The notes beneath the pieces were generated by a model. It did no database searches and was not told the origin of the DNA. It worked only from the letters and a program-made list of their open reading frames with translations. From Chaunax sp. Z400 (lineage: Eukaryota > Chordata > Actinopteri > Lophiiformes > Chaunacidae), in assembly GCA_037577475.1 (NCBI GenBank), contig CM075202.1, positions 8,108,001 through 8,172,000 of the forward strand: DNA of 64,000 nt, given 5' to 3'. Below are positions 49,101-62,017 of the stretch, in pieces. A program made the translations under genes and the position numbers. Position 1 is the first letter of the stretch. Each line of letters opens with the position of its first letter.

Positions 49101-50379
49101 ATTATTTTGCATATAATTGGTAAGAAATAATAATCAATTTTTAGTCACAAATATTCTTAGGACAATGAAATGTCCAAGAAAAGTGGCTATTCTGACAGGC
49201 CTACTAAAACCACTTGTGTGCACACGTAAAAAAGAGAAAAAACCTCAGAGACAGAGAGTTCATACCTCTGCCAATGCTGTCATCACAAAAACCTGAGCAA
49301 TCAGAAAATAGTTTCCTCACATGAGAGTCCTTTAGGCAGTTTCCATCAGAATTTTGGGCATCATTTGGGTGTCTGAAGAAGAAATGTGCATGTTTGTGAG
49401 TGTGAATGTGTGGATTCAATTTTTGTATCACTATGAGGAGATAGTGATCTTGTATCATTACACCCAGGGCATCACACACACACCATGATGACGTCGCTTT
49501 ATTCAGATCTGCCTCATGCAAAATAAGTAACACTACCTAATTCCTTGACCCTGGAAACATACTCCCAACATTAGGAATCATATGTTTATCATCAGTATGT
49601 GAGTTATCACAAAAATTCTATTTTCTATTATGCCGCATCCTTATATCTTCTTTGTCTAGATATAGTTTCTTCCCTTTCACAGATACATGAAATCCCATAA
49701 ATTTCTCTAAATCTGCATTATCTCAGCCACATATACTGTGACCCAATAGATATCACCCCAGTCCCAATATATGTTGTGTATCTTAATCTCCAAGATCCAG
49801 ATTATGATCCGGACAGCTCATACCTTTTATGAAAGAGAGAAAAAAGCATTTAATAATAAGTAGTATGCTAGCAAACTTAACAAAGATGGAGAGCATAGTA
49901 AACATTTTACGTTCACATCAGTATATAGTATGCTGATGTTATTATTATAATTTTTTTGCTGATGTTATATTTAGCAAAAGGTACAGAACAGCTTGCGTGT
50001 CTGTAGAATATTAGTTGTGTTGACTTTCTTTCTCAGTCAAGGAGATTTTAATTTCACGTAGCCATCTACTGTATGTTTAAATCGGGCTAAACTAAAAGCT
50101 AGCAAAAGAATAATCTTTTAATGTCAGTTGAATAATTAAGAGATTAGATTTTACTCGCCAGTTGATGTCTATTAGCCAGTTTTATCTTCATAATAACAAC
50201 ATGCTCACATTTGAACAGTAGCCCTCGGGCTTCAGAGCACTCGAGTGTGTGTGTTGTATGTATATAGAATATGTGTGTGTGTGCTGGGGGGGTGTTTGCT
50301 CTTATGTCCCAGTGGTATAATTGAACAGAATCTGTTTTCCACTTGGCCGCCTCTTTTCAGTGTGGACAAATCCTGAACG

Positions 50380-50429
<50 letters not shown>

Positions 50430-53400
50430 ACATGATAAAGGCTAGTAATGAAACACTGACAATCTCCCATGCGAAGTGAGTGACAATAAGTGTGTGTGTG
50501 TGTGTATGTGGTTATCTCAAGTGAGCCCAAATTCGTTTTTTTCTACCTCATTACCCCCATCATCGCAGCTCTCCCTCTCTGCACATGGCAATAACAGTTA
50601 CCTGGAGTGTGTTTGTGTGTGTGTGTGAGAGGAAAATGGAGGAGTCAGCATTTTGTTTCCTTTAAAATCCAGCTCCATGTATTCACTCCTAAGGGAACAT
50701 GCACTGTATATCTACATGTGTAATTACTAGTCTGAACACAAACTTGTTTAGCGATCACTGTAAAAAGACAGCAACGTTAAAAACAACCCTCCTTGACACT
50801 AAAACACAGCAATAAAATGATGCTGAGTAAGCAGTTAACAAGAAAATGCTTAATTCAAACATTTGCACATTATTACCTCAAATGTCGAAATGTTTTTTAG
50901 ACCTGCAAATAACCAGATGTGTGCTTACTGGGTAAAAAGCCAAATGTAATAGGCATTTATTTGAACTGGTTCTTTAGAACTAGTCTAGATCTGCAATTAG
51001 CACAGGGAAGTGCCACCATATCAGTTTTTTCCTGCTTCCTTTTTGTTGTATCCTTTTTTTTAAAAATACTAATGCAAAACAAAGTTATTTAATCACCAAC
51101 CAGACTAATCTATAGAGGCATGTATTGTTGTTAGCCACACTCTTTTTTTTTGTCTTGTATAACCATACACAGATCATTTAAAAACCTTACACATAGGGGC
51201 TTTAAAATTGTATGAATAAAAGCTGTGGACCATCTCTGATGTCATTAACACATACCGTCTGTCTCCCTGCAGCTCCTTTCCAGATCCCAAAGAGCAATAT
51301 CCCAACTTCCCTTTCAAAAATGGAGGCATGGCTGATGCCATTGAGCTGAAACGACCCGTTGGTACCCACTGCCACGGCGCCAAAGCCCTGGTGTGTGAGG
51401 ACAGCGTGGACAAGCTGATGGCCAAGAAGAAACTCTACATCGCTTCAGCCGTCTGCCTCGTCTTCATGATCGGTGAAGTCATAGGTAAAAGTTCAGAGAC
51501 ACAATCAGGAATCAGGAATGAAAGAGAACAGAGGGTCAGACATTTGTATTTCTTCCTTACAGATCTGAAAATGGTACGAATCTCAGCCACTCAATCATAA
51601 CACTTTGATGACAAAATCTATCATGACATTTGTTTGATGCTAATGTACTAATACTGTAATTTAATGTAGGCTTTTGACACAAACTATCTCCCATCAATTG
51701 TGATCAAAAGAGCTGATGTATTAACACTTGTCTGGGAGTGGGGAAAAAACTAAACTACTAAACAACGTTAGAAACTTCAAAACTTTTTATCGCCAAGAGT
51801 ATAAAACGGCGGGTCGCATCCATTGGCTGATTTCCCAGACGTTAACGATGGTATAAAATAATATGTCACCTCTTTTACAACAGGCAGTTGTCTGGAGTAT
51901 TAATATGTATCACAGTTGGTAGCTGCATTAAATCACAGGTTTAACAAACCTTTAAATGGCTGTGATAGATGATATTAAAGGCTGAGGGTGTGATTTGTCC
52001 AGAAGGTGTCTTCACAGATGGTGACACACTCCTGATCAGCAATAGATAGCAATAATTATTCTTTAAATAACAGTAACATCAAATGGCAAAATAGTCAGTA
52101 CATTGATGTGAATTGAGCCTCAGGATTGGTCAGTGACTGATGATCACCAAGGTAAACTAATGTGTCTCACAACTGGTTGTGTTCTGGTTTCCTACAGGAG
52201 GCTACCTGGCCCACAGCCTGGCCATCATGACTGATGCAGCCCACCTGCTGACAGATTTTGGCAGTATGATGGTGAGCCTGTTCTCCTTGTGGATCTCCTC
52301 CAGACCGTCCACCAAGACCATGAACTTTGGTTGGCACAGATCAGGTCAGGACGAGAGATCAGACACCAGATAGGATGGATGGAGTGAGAGAGGAGAATAG
52401 GAAGATGAATGGATGTTTGGAGGGATGGATGATGATTGGCTGCACAGTTTAGTTCAATTATATACTGATATATAAATACATGAGAGTCCTTGGCTACAAT
52501 CACAATGTTGTATAAATGTAGTTTTAACTGATTTCGACAGTTGTTGTCAATGTTCAGACTTAATTAGATATTGTATTCTTTATCTGAAAACGATGTCATT
52601 GGATTAGATTGGTGAAGTTTCTTAATGCAGTGAATGGTGGCAGGTTTAGAGCAGACCTGACACCGACTGAACAGTCTTATATTTTAGAGGAGTCATTTAC
52701 ATCTCAAGGACAGAACATCTGCACATAAAAACTGTGAAACGGCACAGTACGGTGGCCCTGAGAGCTCAACACACTGTACCTTAAGACAACATATGCAAAC
52801 ACAAGACAACAACTAAAATCAAGAAAGCCTCTTCACCAATTTTACAACGTATGGATAGCATTCAGAAATGTTCTTTGCAAACAATCAATGCATTGAATGC
52901 ATTCAGATAATGTGACTGACTGTGAGCCATTAAGCTGCATTCATAGCTGTGACAGTGAGTGTTAGTACTGTACGACATTACACCTGAGCTACATGTGTCT
53001 AACGACTGGGTGTCTATTGTGTCAGATAATCCTTGTATTTGTTGTTCTGCCTCTGAGATGTGGTCTGTCTATTCTGTTATTTAACATTATGTCATGTTGT
53101 GATAGTCAAATAAACACGTCCCTTTTTTTTGGGGAGTAAGTGTGATGAATTGCCCGACAATGACAAAGTGCTTAAGATTCATGCTTCTCCTCTCTCCACA
53201 GAGATCCTTGGGGCGTTCATCTCAGTCATTTCCATTTGGATCGTCACTGCGGCTCTGGTTTATTTAGCCATCGAGAGGATCGTACGCAATGACTATGAGA
53301 TTGATGGCCATGTAATGTTAGTCACCTCCGGGTGTGCTGTCATCGTCAATATAATGTGAGTGGTTCTCAGCGTAATGGGTGTTAATTAATATGGTACATT

Positions 53401-56400
53401 ATGTCGCTATTATAATGGGGTGGTGAAGTCAAGCAGCCCACTATACTGTATGACACCACTAAAAGTTGGGCTTGAATGCCGTGCTCACATTGGCTTTGAC
53501 ATGTTAGTATTTCTTAGAAATTCAATACAGCAAACCATGAATTTCCCAGGAATTCTTGCTCACATCATCCCACTTTTTCCAGAAGAAAATCCCTGTGGAA
53601 ATCCAGGATTTTGTTACAGTATGTACAAGTCTTTGTTGTGTGCTCGCATGAATACTATCATGTGTACAAGAGGCCTTCCTCAAGCCTCATTAATGCTCCC
53701 GCACATCTCAAATAGCTAAGTCTGACCTCAAACTGCTGTTTTTAAGATAATAAAAACGGATCAACTTTTATCTGCAGCATTTATCTAATATCTTTTCATG
53801 CTAAAATGACAGGATAAACAGTGTGCTATTGTTACAACGGTGGCCGTAACAGCTATGGAGAAGACGACCAACCTTCGGAGTCACCGAAAAAAAAAACCCC
53901 CCGCCAAAAATAAAATAATAATAAAAATAAACTCACAGCTAAATCATCATGATTAAAATATCTGGAAAGGTTGGTGAAGCTTGTATGTATAGTTTGCGAT
54001 ATATGCTCCGATATATGGAGCTTCATCAGACATCCAGGATGTGGAATTAGAGCTGAGACCAACACAAACATTACCATTTCAGAAGTTACACCTTACGTAT
54101 TGGGACTACAACACCAGGGAAAAGAGTGATGTACACAAAGCCAGTCATAGTTTTAAGGTCATGAGACACTTTAAGCCCTAGAGGAGTTATAACCATCCCT
54201 CAAAAATCAGGCACAGAAAATAATATTCATCATGACCAATCATTTTATGATTAAATTTTAAAATGCATCGGCAATAAGTTTTGGTTTGTGAGCGACATAA
54301 AATTTGACATCCATAATTTATCTTCAGTGTCAAAATATTTCATATCTCTGGTTCTGTTTTCATTCTTCCATCCTTTTTTAAAGATGCAAACCTGCATCCT
54401 GAGAATAGAACAGAATAGAATAGAGTGGTCTGCTCTGTGCAGCTGTTCACTGCATTTAAGAAAGGCTGACACAATTAAAAGTACCTCTTTGTTTCCGCAG
54501 CATGGCCTACATCCTCCATCATTCCACCACCTTCCACGCCCATGGTAGCGGTTATCGCCACATTGACGAGGATGGCCACAGTCCCATCGCTCACAGCCAC
54601 TCCCACACGCTCCTCGGTGGCCATGGCAACACGAGCGTCCGCGCCGCCTTCATCCACGTATTGGGAGACCTGTTGCAGAGTGTTGGCGTCATGGTGGCAG
54701 CTGCCGTCATCTTCTTTCGGGTCAGATATAGAACACATTCATGTTAGGGTGAGACCGAAATGTCAGTTTGCTGATGTTGACGGCTCAATAAAAACTAAAT
54801 ATAATCCAGTTGGTTGTTTTTTGTGTGTGTATTTTAACAGAATAGAAATCTTTGTATTAGGTGTCTAAAATGTCAAATACAAATTACATTTCCTTTACAA
54901 AAACATCATGGTAATCACAGATGCTATTTAAAGGTATGTTTTAAAGTGTACAGAATACACAAATGCCCCTTTTCGTTCTGTTCTGAAAGGGTTAAATATT
55001 TCTACCGTCATGCAAGATGTTCTTCTTTGCCCTGAGGATTTTAATGACTGTGAAAAACACCATCTGATGTCCCTTTACTGGCTCTTTATAGTCTCCATAA
55101 GCTCTTTCCTCTCTTTCAGCCTGAGTATAAAATAGCAGATCCCATCTGTACGTTCCTGTTCTCCGTCTTTGTCCTCTGCACCACCATCACCATCCTACGA
55201 GATGTCTTTAGGATACTAATGGAAGGTACTCCACCTGCAGATCAATGAACTGAAATGAAAATCAAGTTTTAAACTGATCTGAGAAGGTCAACACTGATTC
55301 TATGGGTCTGTGCATTCATGTTATTATAAAACATATTTTAATGTAACAAAGGATCCTGTTTTGGTTGACAAATCCATGCAGACATCTGTAGATTAGATTA
55401 GATTAGATTAGATTCAACTTTACTGTCATTACACACTGTACATGTACTAAAGAAACAAAATGCAGTTTGGCATCTAAGTGCAATTATACATATGTAGAAT
55501 AAATACTCTGTGAATGTGCTAGGGATGATATATGTACAGTATAAACAGATGATGAGGCTCATCACTTAGCTGTTTCAATTGTTAAATTTATGCAGAACAA
55601 ACAGCTAGAGCAGATGGTCACATCCTGGGGATGTCGTGCTTTTGTGACATTTTAAATTCTCTTTGGACACCATTGAGCTTCCTCAAGACAACCCTCTTAA
55701 ATGTAGCAGCTGAGGCATCTTATAAAGCATTTAGCAACAACAGTAAGGCCTGAGGTGTCAACAAACAACAACATGGAATTGGACTTATTGGAATTTTATT
55801 ATTATTAATTCTCTCTGCCAAGGAGCCGATGTTTTGGCCGGTGTTGGTTTGTCTGTTTATCTGTCTGTTTGCAGGATTACTCAAAAAGCTATGAACAGAT
55901 TTGATTACATTTTTAGAGGTAGGGTGTCGCCCGAGGAAAAATCCATTCGATTTTGGTGGTGATCCGGATCATCATCTGGACCCTGACTTCTTCTTTAAAG
56001 GATTCTACACAAAATGTTTTAAAATTAGCTGAAAAGTAACGACACATGCTGGTTAGCTCACTAAATGTTTGGTTAAGATTAATAAACACAAGATACTTTT
56101 ATTATGCCCAGAAATGTGAAGTACAAATCTCTGTAGCCGTACATACTGCAGCTGTGCTTGATTACAATGACAGGTTATCGGACATATTAACGGAGATATT
56201 GTATATTCATTTCTATTTTTCAGGGTCTCCTAAAGGAATAGAGTTTAACTCCGTGAAGGAGGTGCTGCTCTCTGTGAAGGCCGTGAAGTCAATGCACTGT
56301 CTGCACCTCTGGGCTCTGACCCTGGGTCAGGCTCTGGTCTCAGTTCACCTGGCCATAGGTAACGTAACATACTAACAAATGACTCACGCTAATTAGTGAG

Positions 56401-56883
56401 TAACATGACCTATAAAGATGATATTATTTACCCAAGATTTGACCACATCCTTGCCATTTACTTCAGTAAAACTACCTGAGCATTTTATATTTTGTTTTAT
56501 ATTTTACACCAGAGTATAAAATACTCGGTTTCAAGTAAAAGTCATGTAAATGCATCAAATCAAACACATTCAAATGCGTTTTATTTAGGTTAAAAAAAGG
56601 GACAAAAGTATTTGCAATAAAATATAATTATGATTTAGACTTTAGATGTATGTGAAGCCAAGAGGAGAAGAGAATATTATAATATGGAGTAAAACAGACT
56701 CACTGTGTTGTTTTTCCTCTTCCTTATTTCATGTCAGAGGAGGGTGCTGATGCTCAGTCTGTGCTGCAGGAGGCCACTGAGCTGCTCAACACCAAGTTTG
56801 GTTTCCACAGCATCACCATCCAGGTAGAGCTCTACTCTGAGGACATGAGCCACTGCTCCCAGTGCATGGATCCCAGTGACTGA
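46160..56883 (+). CDS. slc30a3: Vesicular zinc transporter ZnT3 (SLC30 family)
   Basis: Eight exons: 46160-46242, 51273-51484, 52198-52344, 53202-53355, 54501-54720, 55120-55225, 56224-56358 and 56738-56883. All are GT-AG and in phase, giving 400 aa. The protein is a six-helix cation-diffusion-facilitator exporting Zn2+ from cytosol into vesicles. Transport-site residues are intact: H114/D118 in TM2 (HLLTD) and H251/D255 in TM5 (HVLGD). Other markers are a cytosolic HCH (60-62), FGWHRSEILGA, a His-rich loop (205-240), SVRAAFIHVLGD and a C-terminal Cys-x-x-Cys (C392, C395). The ATG at 46160 gives an N-terminus (LIHEKNAKMYSL) resembling ZnT2/3/8. By sequence it could be slc30a2. The neighbours mpv17, uts1, trim54 and gtf3c2 favour SLC30A3, since human SLC30A2 lies beside TRIM63. 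Divergent from uckl1, convergent with gtf3c2. Confidence 0.93.
46243..51272 (+). other. slc30a3: slc30a3 intron 1
   Basis: A 5.0-kb intron with a TG microsatellite at 50381-50426, a CAT-rich run near 48462-48490, and two stretches (46550-46770, 47570-47780) that look like conserved non-coding elements. No hidden exon found. Confidence 0.65.
50381..50426. repeat. (TG)23 microsatellite
   Basis: Uninterrupted 46-base TG run in slc30a3 intron 1. Shorter TG runs occur at about 50250-50285, 50491-50505 and 50608-50627. Confidence 0.95.
54501..54720 (+). CDS. slc30a3: slc30a3 exon 5: His-rich loop and TM5
   Basis: Encodes residues 200-272: the end of TM4, then a cytosolic loop with ten histidines between 205 and 240 (including HSHSH at 230-234), then NTSVRAAFIHVLGDLLQSVG carrying the TM5 zinc-site pair H251 and D255. 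The loop is thought to deliver zinc to the transport site in this family. Strong acceptor TTTCCGCAG; ends on a codon boundary. Confidence 0.93.
55391..55414. repeat. (GATTA)n pentanucleotide repeat
   Basis: Four full GATTA units plus GATT in slc30a3 intron 6. Confidence 0.9.
55800..55990 (+). repeat. Interspersed repeat fragment, family A
   Basis: CTCTGCCAAGGAGCCGATGT, a TGTCTGTTTGCAGGATTAC block, CGAGGAAAAATCCATTCGA and GGTGATCCGGATCATC, in the order of a common teleost repeat. In slc30a3 intron 6, same family as 2735-2875 and 58130-58300. Confidence 0.6.
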
Positions 56884-58129
56884 TACTGACACAGACAAGA
56901 CTGAAGCCACCGGGTCATGAAATGGGAACTCAGGCACATTTTCATTCCCTCTGGGTGAGCTGGATCAGTTAGAGCTGTAGTCACAATACAGCCTCCCATA
57001 AAAGGAGTCAACAGAGGTTTTGGTTGAGTTATACATAAAGTCACAAAAAATTAGATAATGAAATCATCCATGTGTTGGTGGGGAGAGAGCTGATGCTGGA
57101 GTTCCATGCTAACATGGAACAACCCAATTAAGCATTGTAGTCATTTTTCAAAAAGGGTTGTAGGTACTCCAATCCTCAAGGTTGCATGGAGTTTAAAAGA
57201 TCCAGTCCACTGAGATACTGGGTTGGTAAAGTGTTGGCTTGTGAATAAATATGTCCAGACTAAAAGAACGTTTTTCTAAAATTAATAAATATGCAACGAA
57301 GCCTTGAAACCTCTTCTATCTCACTTCTTTTCTTCTCATCTGAAATTCTAAACCCCATCACCAAACCACTAAACCCAAGATCACATTCCAGTCATATTTA
57401 TGAAATCACTACTTACTAAGAGAAGGAAATATTACTATAGCAAAATGTTTGGCAGACTTCCTGGCTAGCTCACAGCTAATTTAGTAGTAGTCACAAATAG
57501 GTTACAAACCCAGCCAGTGACAGAGAGTTGAAGCTGAAGATTCCATGCGCACTTGAATGTGTTCTCCGTGTTCGTCAGTGTAAGAAGTTTGCATTAATGA
57601 CATAGGACACATGGTGAGTTAACGAAAAGTGCATGGATGCAAAGACAGAGCACATAATACTGGGTGACCAGAAAAAACCCCCAGAAAACCCATTTAGTTT
57701 TTCAATCTCTCCCAGTGAGTGATGCTTCATGAAATTAGGTTCAGCTAGTTGAAAACACTGCCTAACTTTTAGTATTTGATGTCAAATGAGGAAAACTGCC
57801 AGATATAGAACCACTACTTTCTATCTCCAGTAATGTCGCTGGGTAAAATACTTATGCACAAAACTAATACAAAACCAAACATGTTAGCATGGAGCATGTA
57901 TCAGTTACCAGGGTATGTGCTGAACTCGCAGCATGGAGTAATGCTGGTGTAATGATCTACCAAGGACACATGGATGGATTTGATGTCTGTTGTTTCAACA
58001 CCAACTTTATCTCATCTATCAGACACTCACTCTGCAGCTCAGCTAGCTGTCATTAACCTGTTGTCCACTAAAGGTCAGACATGATCTCTGGTCATGAACG
58101 ATATTTAGGTAAAGATTGTCCAAGTTTGT

Positions 58130-58300
58130 TTCTTTGTCCCCAACATATCTCTAAAAATTGCCGGCGGATTCTCATGAAATTTTGTGTCGGGGTGGATCTT
58201 GGCCCAAGGAAGAGTTGTTTAAACTTTGAGGCTCTTCCAAGGACGGATTTAAATTCTGGATCACTTTTACATTGTCCTCAACTTTGCAAGATGGAGTCTT
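58130..58300 (+). repeat. Interspersed repeat fragment, family A
   Basis: GGATTCTCATGAAATTTTGT, GGGGTGGATCTTGGCCCAAG, GAAGAGTTGTTTAAACTTTG and TTCTGGATCACTTTTACATT correspond to the 3' half of the family whose 5' half is seen at 2735-2875 and 55800-55990. Confidence 0.6.
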
Positions 58301-60084
58301 TTTGTAAAATTTTGCGAATATCATGAAAAGTAATAATTGGCCAATCAAAATAAAACTATCCAATCAAGTATACTTCATGATGTTCCACCACTCTGCACAA
58401 CTGAATTCAGATTCGGATCATTATCCAGATCAGTGAGATTAAAATATATTTGTAAGGGGTCACAGCACAGTAACAGAGAGGTAGAGATATGGCGCTGGCA
58501 CCAATATGTAGTTGAGAAAATCCAGATTCAGAGTCATTCACATATCACATCTGTGAAAAGCAAGACAGTATAGAAAAAAAATCTAATCCAGATGAGTCAT
58601 TATGAAATATTTTCTGTTGATAACTCATGAACTACTGATGATAAACATAAGTCAAAATGCTTAATTTTGCATGAGGCAGATCAGAGAAAATCAAGGTCAT
58701 CATGACATAGCCCGGAAACTATTTTCAAATTGTTCCCGTTTTAAGTTTTTATTTGCATCTCAGAGATCTTGTCTTCCAAAATGCCTGATATTCTGTTGGT
58801 TCATGGTTATTCCTGACTAAAACCTTATTTGTACTGGCATTATATAAGGAGAAATCACAAGGCAGGTGCGCTTAATTTAAGTTGATTAGAAATTTATGGT
58901 CACAGGTGTGCAAGATGAATCTGCTTTAAAGAGGTCTTTTGTGTTCAGCATCTTTTAAGACTTGAGCAGATGCACATAATTGGAAATGATCTTACCACAA
59001 AGTTCACTTAGAAATTTAGGTTAACTCAAATTTATCGGGTTATGTTTAATAAATGAGACCCATGGAGTAGACTGGATTTTCTGAATAAAAGGCCAAAAGG
59101 TAATTGTTTCAGGTATTGTGTCATTAACAGCAAACTGTTAGATGCTCTTTAGATCAGATTTTTATTAAATGTTGTGTTAATAGCAGTGCAAGAGGGATAA
59201 TCATGATGTCATTAATACCACAGATATACACAGCATGTTTCATGGAACTCCAGCCAGTTGTGGTGGGTAGTTAATACTTTAGATTTGAGTCGAGACAATA
59301 TTTTTGATTTCATTTTGCACCAATAAGAAAAGCCAACAACAGGTGACATGCAGCCTGTCATGTTTTGCAGCACCTGTAAATGGTTGATGTTGACAATTGT
59401 ATATTGTGAACGCCATAATTGACATCCATTCTGATCCAAATACTTGCATGGTTGTTAGCTGTTATTCAATATTTACAGTGAGAAGTTTCTTGTTCAACTG
59501 CCAATCAGAAGATGTTGATAATACCATGCGGAGGATTAATCAAATATATATTTTAATTATTATATTATAATATTATATTTTCACCACTTTTTAAGGAGAT
59601 CCTGTATATTTAAATACATTTTTTTGAAATGATGCAGAATTGGAATATAGATGGACCCAACAGCTATGAAGACAAATTTAAGTGAATGTAATAAAGACCA
59701 AATACATTTTAGTGTAATGGTTTTGATATACATGCAGGTTCTCTCCTCCATGGCGTTAAACTTGAACCAAAGTCTTTCTTTACAGTCAGATCAAGTTTGT
59801 TTCATTCCAGAAAAACACTGTTCCTGTTTGTTCACTTTGGATTCTAACTGTGGATTCTGATGTTTGAGAATGCTCCGTATTGTGCTGTTTTGTGTGACTG
59901 TTGTAAATATGTCAAATATTGTGTATTTTCTGTGTATGATTTTGTGTATACATGTGTAAATACATTTATCACACTTGTACAATCGGTCCTATTTGTCAAC
60001 GTGTTCTGGTGTCGTATGAATCCATGTCACATCTGTGATGTTTGATTTATTTGTATGTGTGGCAAGAGTTTTTTTGTAAAGTGA

Positions 60085-60090
60085 AATAAA
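60085..60090 (+). terminator. slc30a3: Candidate distal slc30a3 poly(A) signal
   Basis: AATAAA followed by a T/G-rich stretch near 60110-60125. It lies 3.2 kb past the stop codon. Confidence 0.45.
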
Positions 60091-60472
60091 AGATTCCAGA
60101 TGATGAAAAGATGGATTGTTTTAGTGATGCCCCTGAGACATTGTAGCAGGTCAGCTAGGTCTTTTAAAAGCAGAAGATAGACCTATTTTCTAGCTGTTGG
60201 CTTTTGATCCTAATGACCCAATTCAGATTTTTTAGTTTTCTCAGTAATACAGGGAAACAGGAATTTAAAAAACATCTTCAATTTCAATATTTGACATCTC
60301 ATATTTAATTAAATCAAAATCAATCTGCTGATAAAGATTGTGTTATATGATGGAAAGCACCAGCAAAGCCACCAACAAACCTTTTGAAAAGATTGTTTTA
60401 ACTGGTAAAAAAAATCCATTTCCAAGGAGAACAATTAACTTTTCTCAACTTCAATATTTACTAAAATATGTT

Positions 60473-60494
60473 TTTATTTCAAAAAACATTTATT
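60473..60494 (-). terminator. gtf3c2: Candidate gtf3c2 poly(A) signals
   Basis: Two minus-strand AATAAA hexamers (60473-60478 and 60489-60494), about 1.5 kb past the gtf3c2 stop. Confidence 0.4.
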
Positions 60495-62017
60495 ATATGT
60501 AACAAATAAAAAAAGAGCAACAGACCAGAACAACGGAAGAGCATGTGCTAATTCAACGTAGAGGAAAACATGTTCAGACAACCTCTGACAGAGACGGCGG
60601 CATCTTAAATAATCTTCATGAGAGCATTTTTCAATTTGTTTTGTAGGCACTGAAAAATAATTATGCCAAAACGCTGCAGGTGTTGTAATAAAACAAGTTC
60701 ACAAGTTCAGAAAGGAAACATGAAAAAGACCTCAAATCTGTTGTTTCTACACATTACCATCCAGAAGTGTTCCTGTAAAAAAAAAAAATTCAAGTATTCA
60801 TCTCAGTTACGGTCCGAGTTGTTCTTGAAATTGTCAAAGAGAAAAAATGATCAATTACAAAAATGCAGCAACAAAACTGAGCTCCGATTTTACCCAGCTT
60901 GCTGTTGATGTTTTGAAACTGTTCAGTGATGAGGAGGCAGATTTTTTTGTGTCTCGCTAAGTACAAAATCAAAAATTCAATCAATGTAAAAGAGAGCCTT
61001 ACGGTTTTATGTTTACCCAGTTTTTCACCTTTTGCAGCCCAGTCTTTCCATTTTGTAACCATTTCTGCACCAACTGGTCACATACAGAAGAATAATGAGT
61101 CATGTCTCCTTCACATTATATGGGCAGAGGTGAAGAAAACGGGATGTAGGCCTATGTTGTTGGTTTGAATGTATTAACCTTTTAAGAATAACAAACACCG
61201 TTCTGGTGTCAAGGTTCAGGTCTGCTGTACCTGTAACCACACCCAACAGTGATGCCACAGTGTACCCACAAACCCTGAAGTACACTCCTACGTCACTGTG
61301 GAGAACTTGAACAAAAACAAAGTTTCAGTTGTTATTATAATCAATTAAAAAAAAAAGCTGCAGGTGTTAATTACTTTTCCTGAGAGTAGTTCATTTCATA
61401 ATAGTGAATGCTGCTGATCATTTTTCACATTTCTATTTCACCTCGGACTGCTGTAAACAATGGATTCATTGCCATGAATTCAAACCCTAGCTGACTCATT
61501 TGGAATCAATGTTCATTAAATGAAAACTGCTAATGTGGTACATTTCCAGGAAGGCACTTTTCTTGGATGCGAATAAACCGTCACCATTGAGACTTCAGAT
61601 GAAGAGAGGTGGAAACAGGTGGTGTTCAGTTCAGATTTAGAGAGTAGACGTGGTGAGGTTATGGGAGGGAACTTTTACCGACTGTTCATCATTAACCTAC
61701 AACACTTTAATTCTAATGAGGGGGACAGGTTTATATCAGAGTACCACTGAGTGCCACAAAACCTGCAAATCATTTAGTTTTGCCAGCTTAAATTTAAATC
61801 TGAATCTTGTTTTATGTCACTGTTGGCTTCAAGACACTTGAAACAGGATTAAACCCAACTGATAAACAGTAAATATATGCAGTATACTGCATATGCTAAA
61901 GAAATATTGTTTCGATCATTCTTAAAAAAATATTTCTGCAGGCTTGTGGTTGTTTGCAGGCATACACCCAGAGAGACACAGTGTGATCCAAAATTCTGTC
62001 GTGAAGTTGAGCTTATG
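60495..62017 (-). other. gtf3c2: Probable gtf3c2 3' UTR
   Basis: Non-coding sequence between the gtf3c2 stop and the candidate poly(A) signals. No exon or named repeat recognised. Confidence 0.4.

Larger units (their letters stand above)
56884..60110 (+). other. slc30a3: slc30a3 3' UTR and downstream DNA
   Basis: No coding signal. AATAAA occurs early at 57244-57249 and again at 60085-60090. The last part (59860-60060) has TGTAAATA- and TTTTGTGTAT-type sequence typical of the end of a long brain-type 3' UTR. The true end is undecided. Confidence 0.45.
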
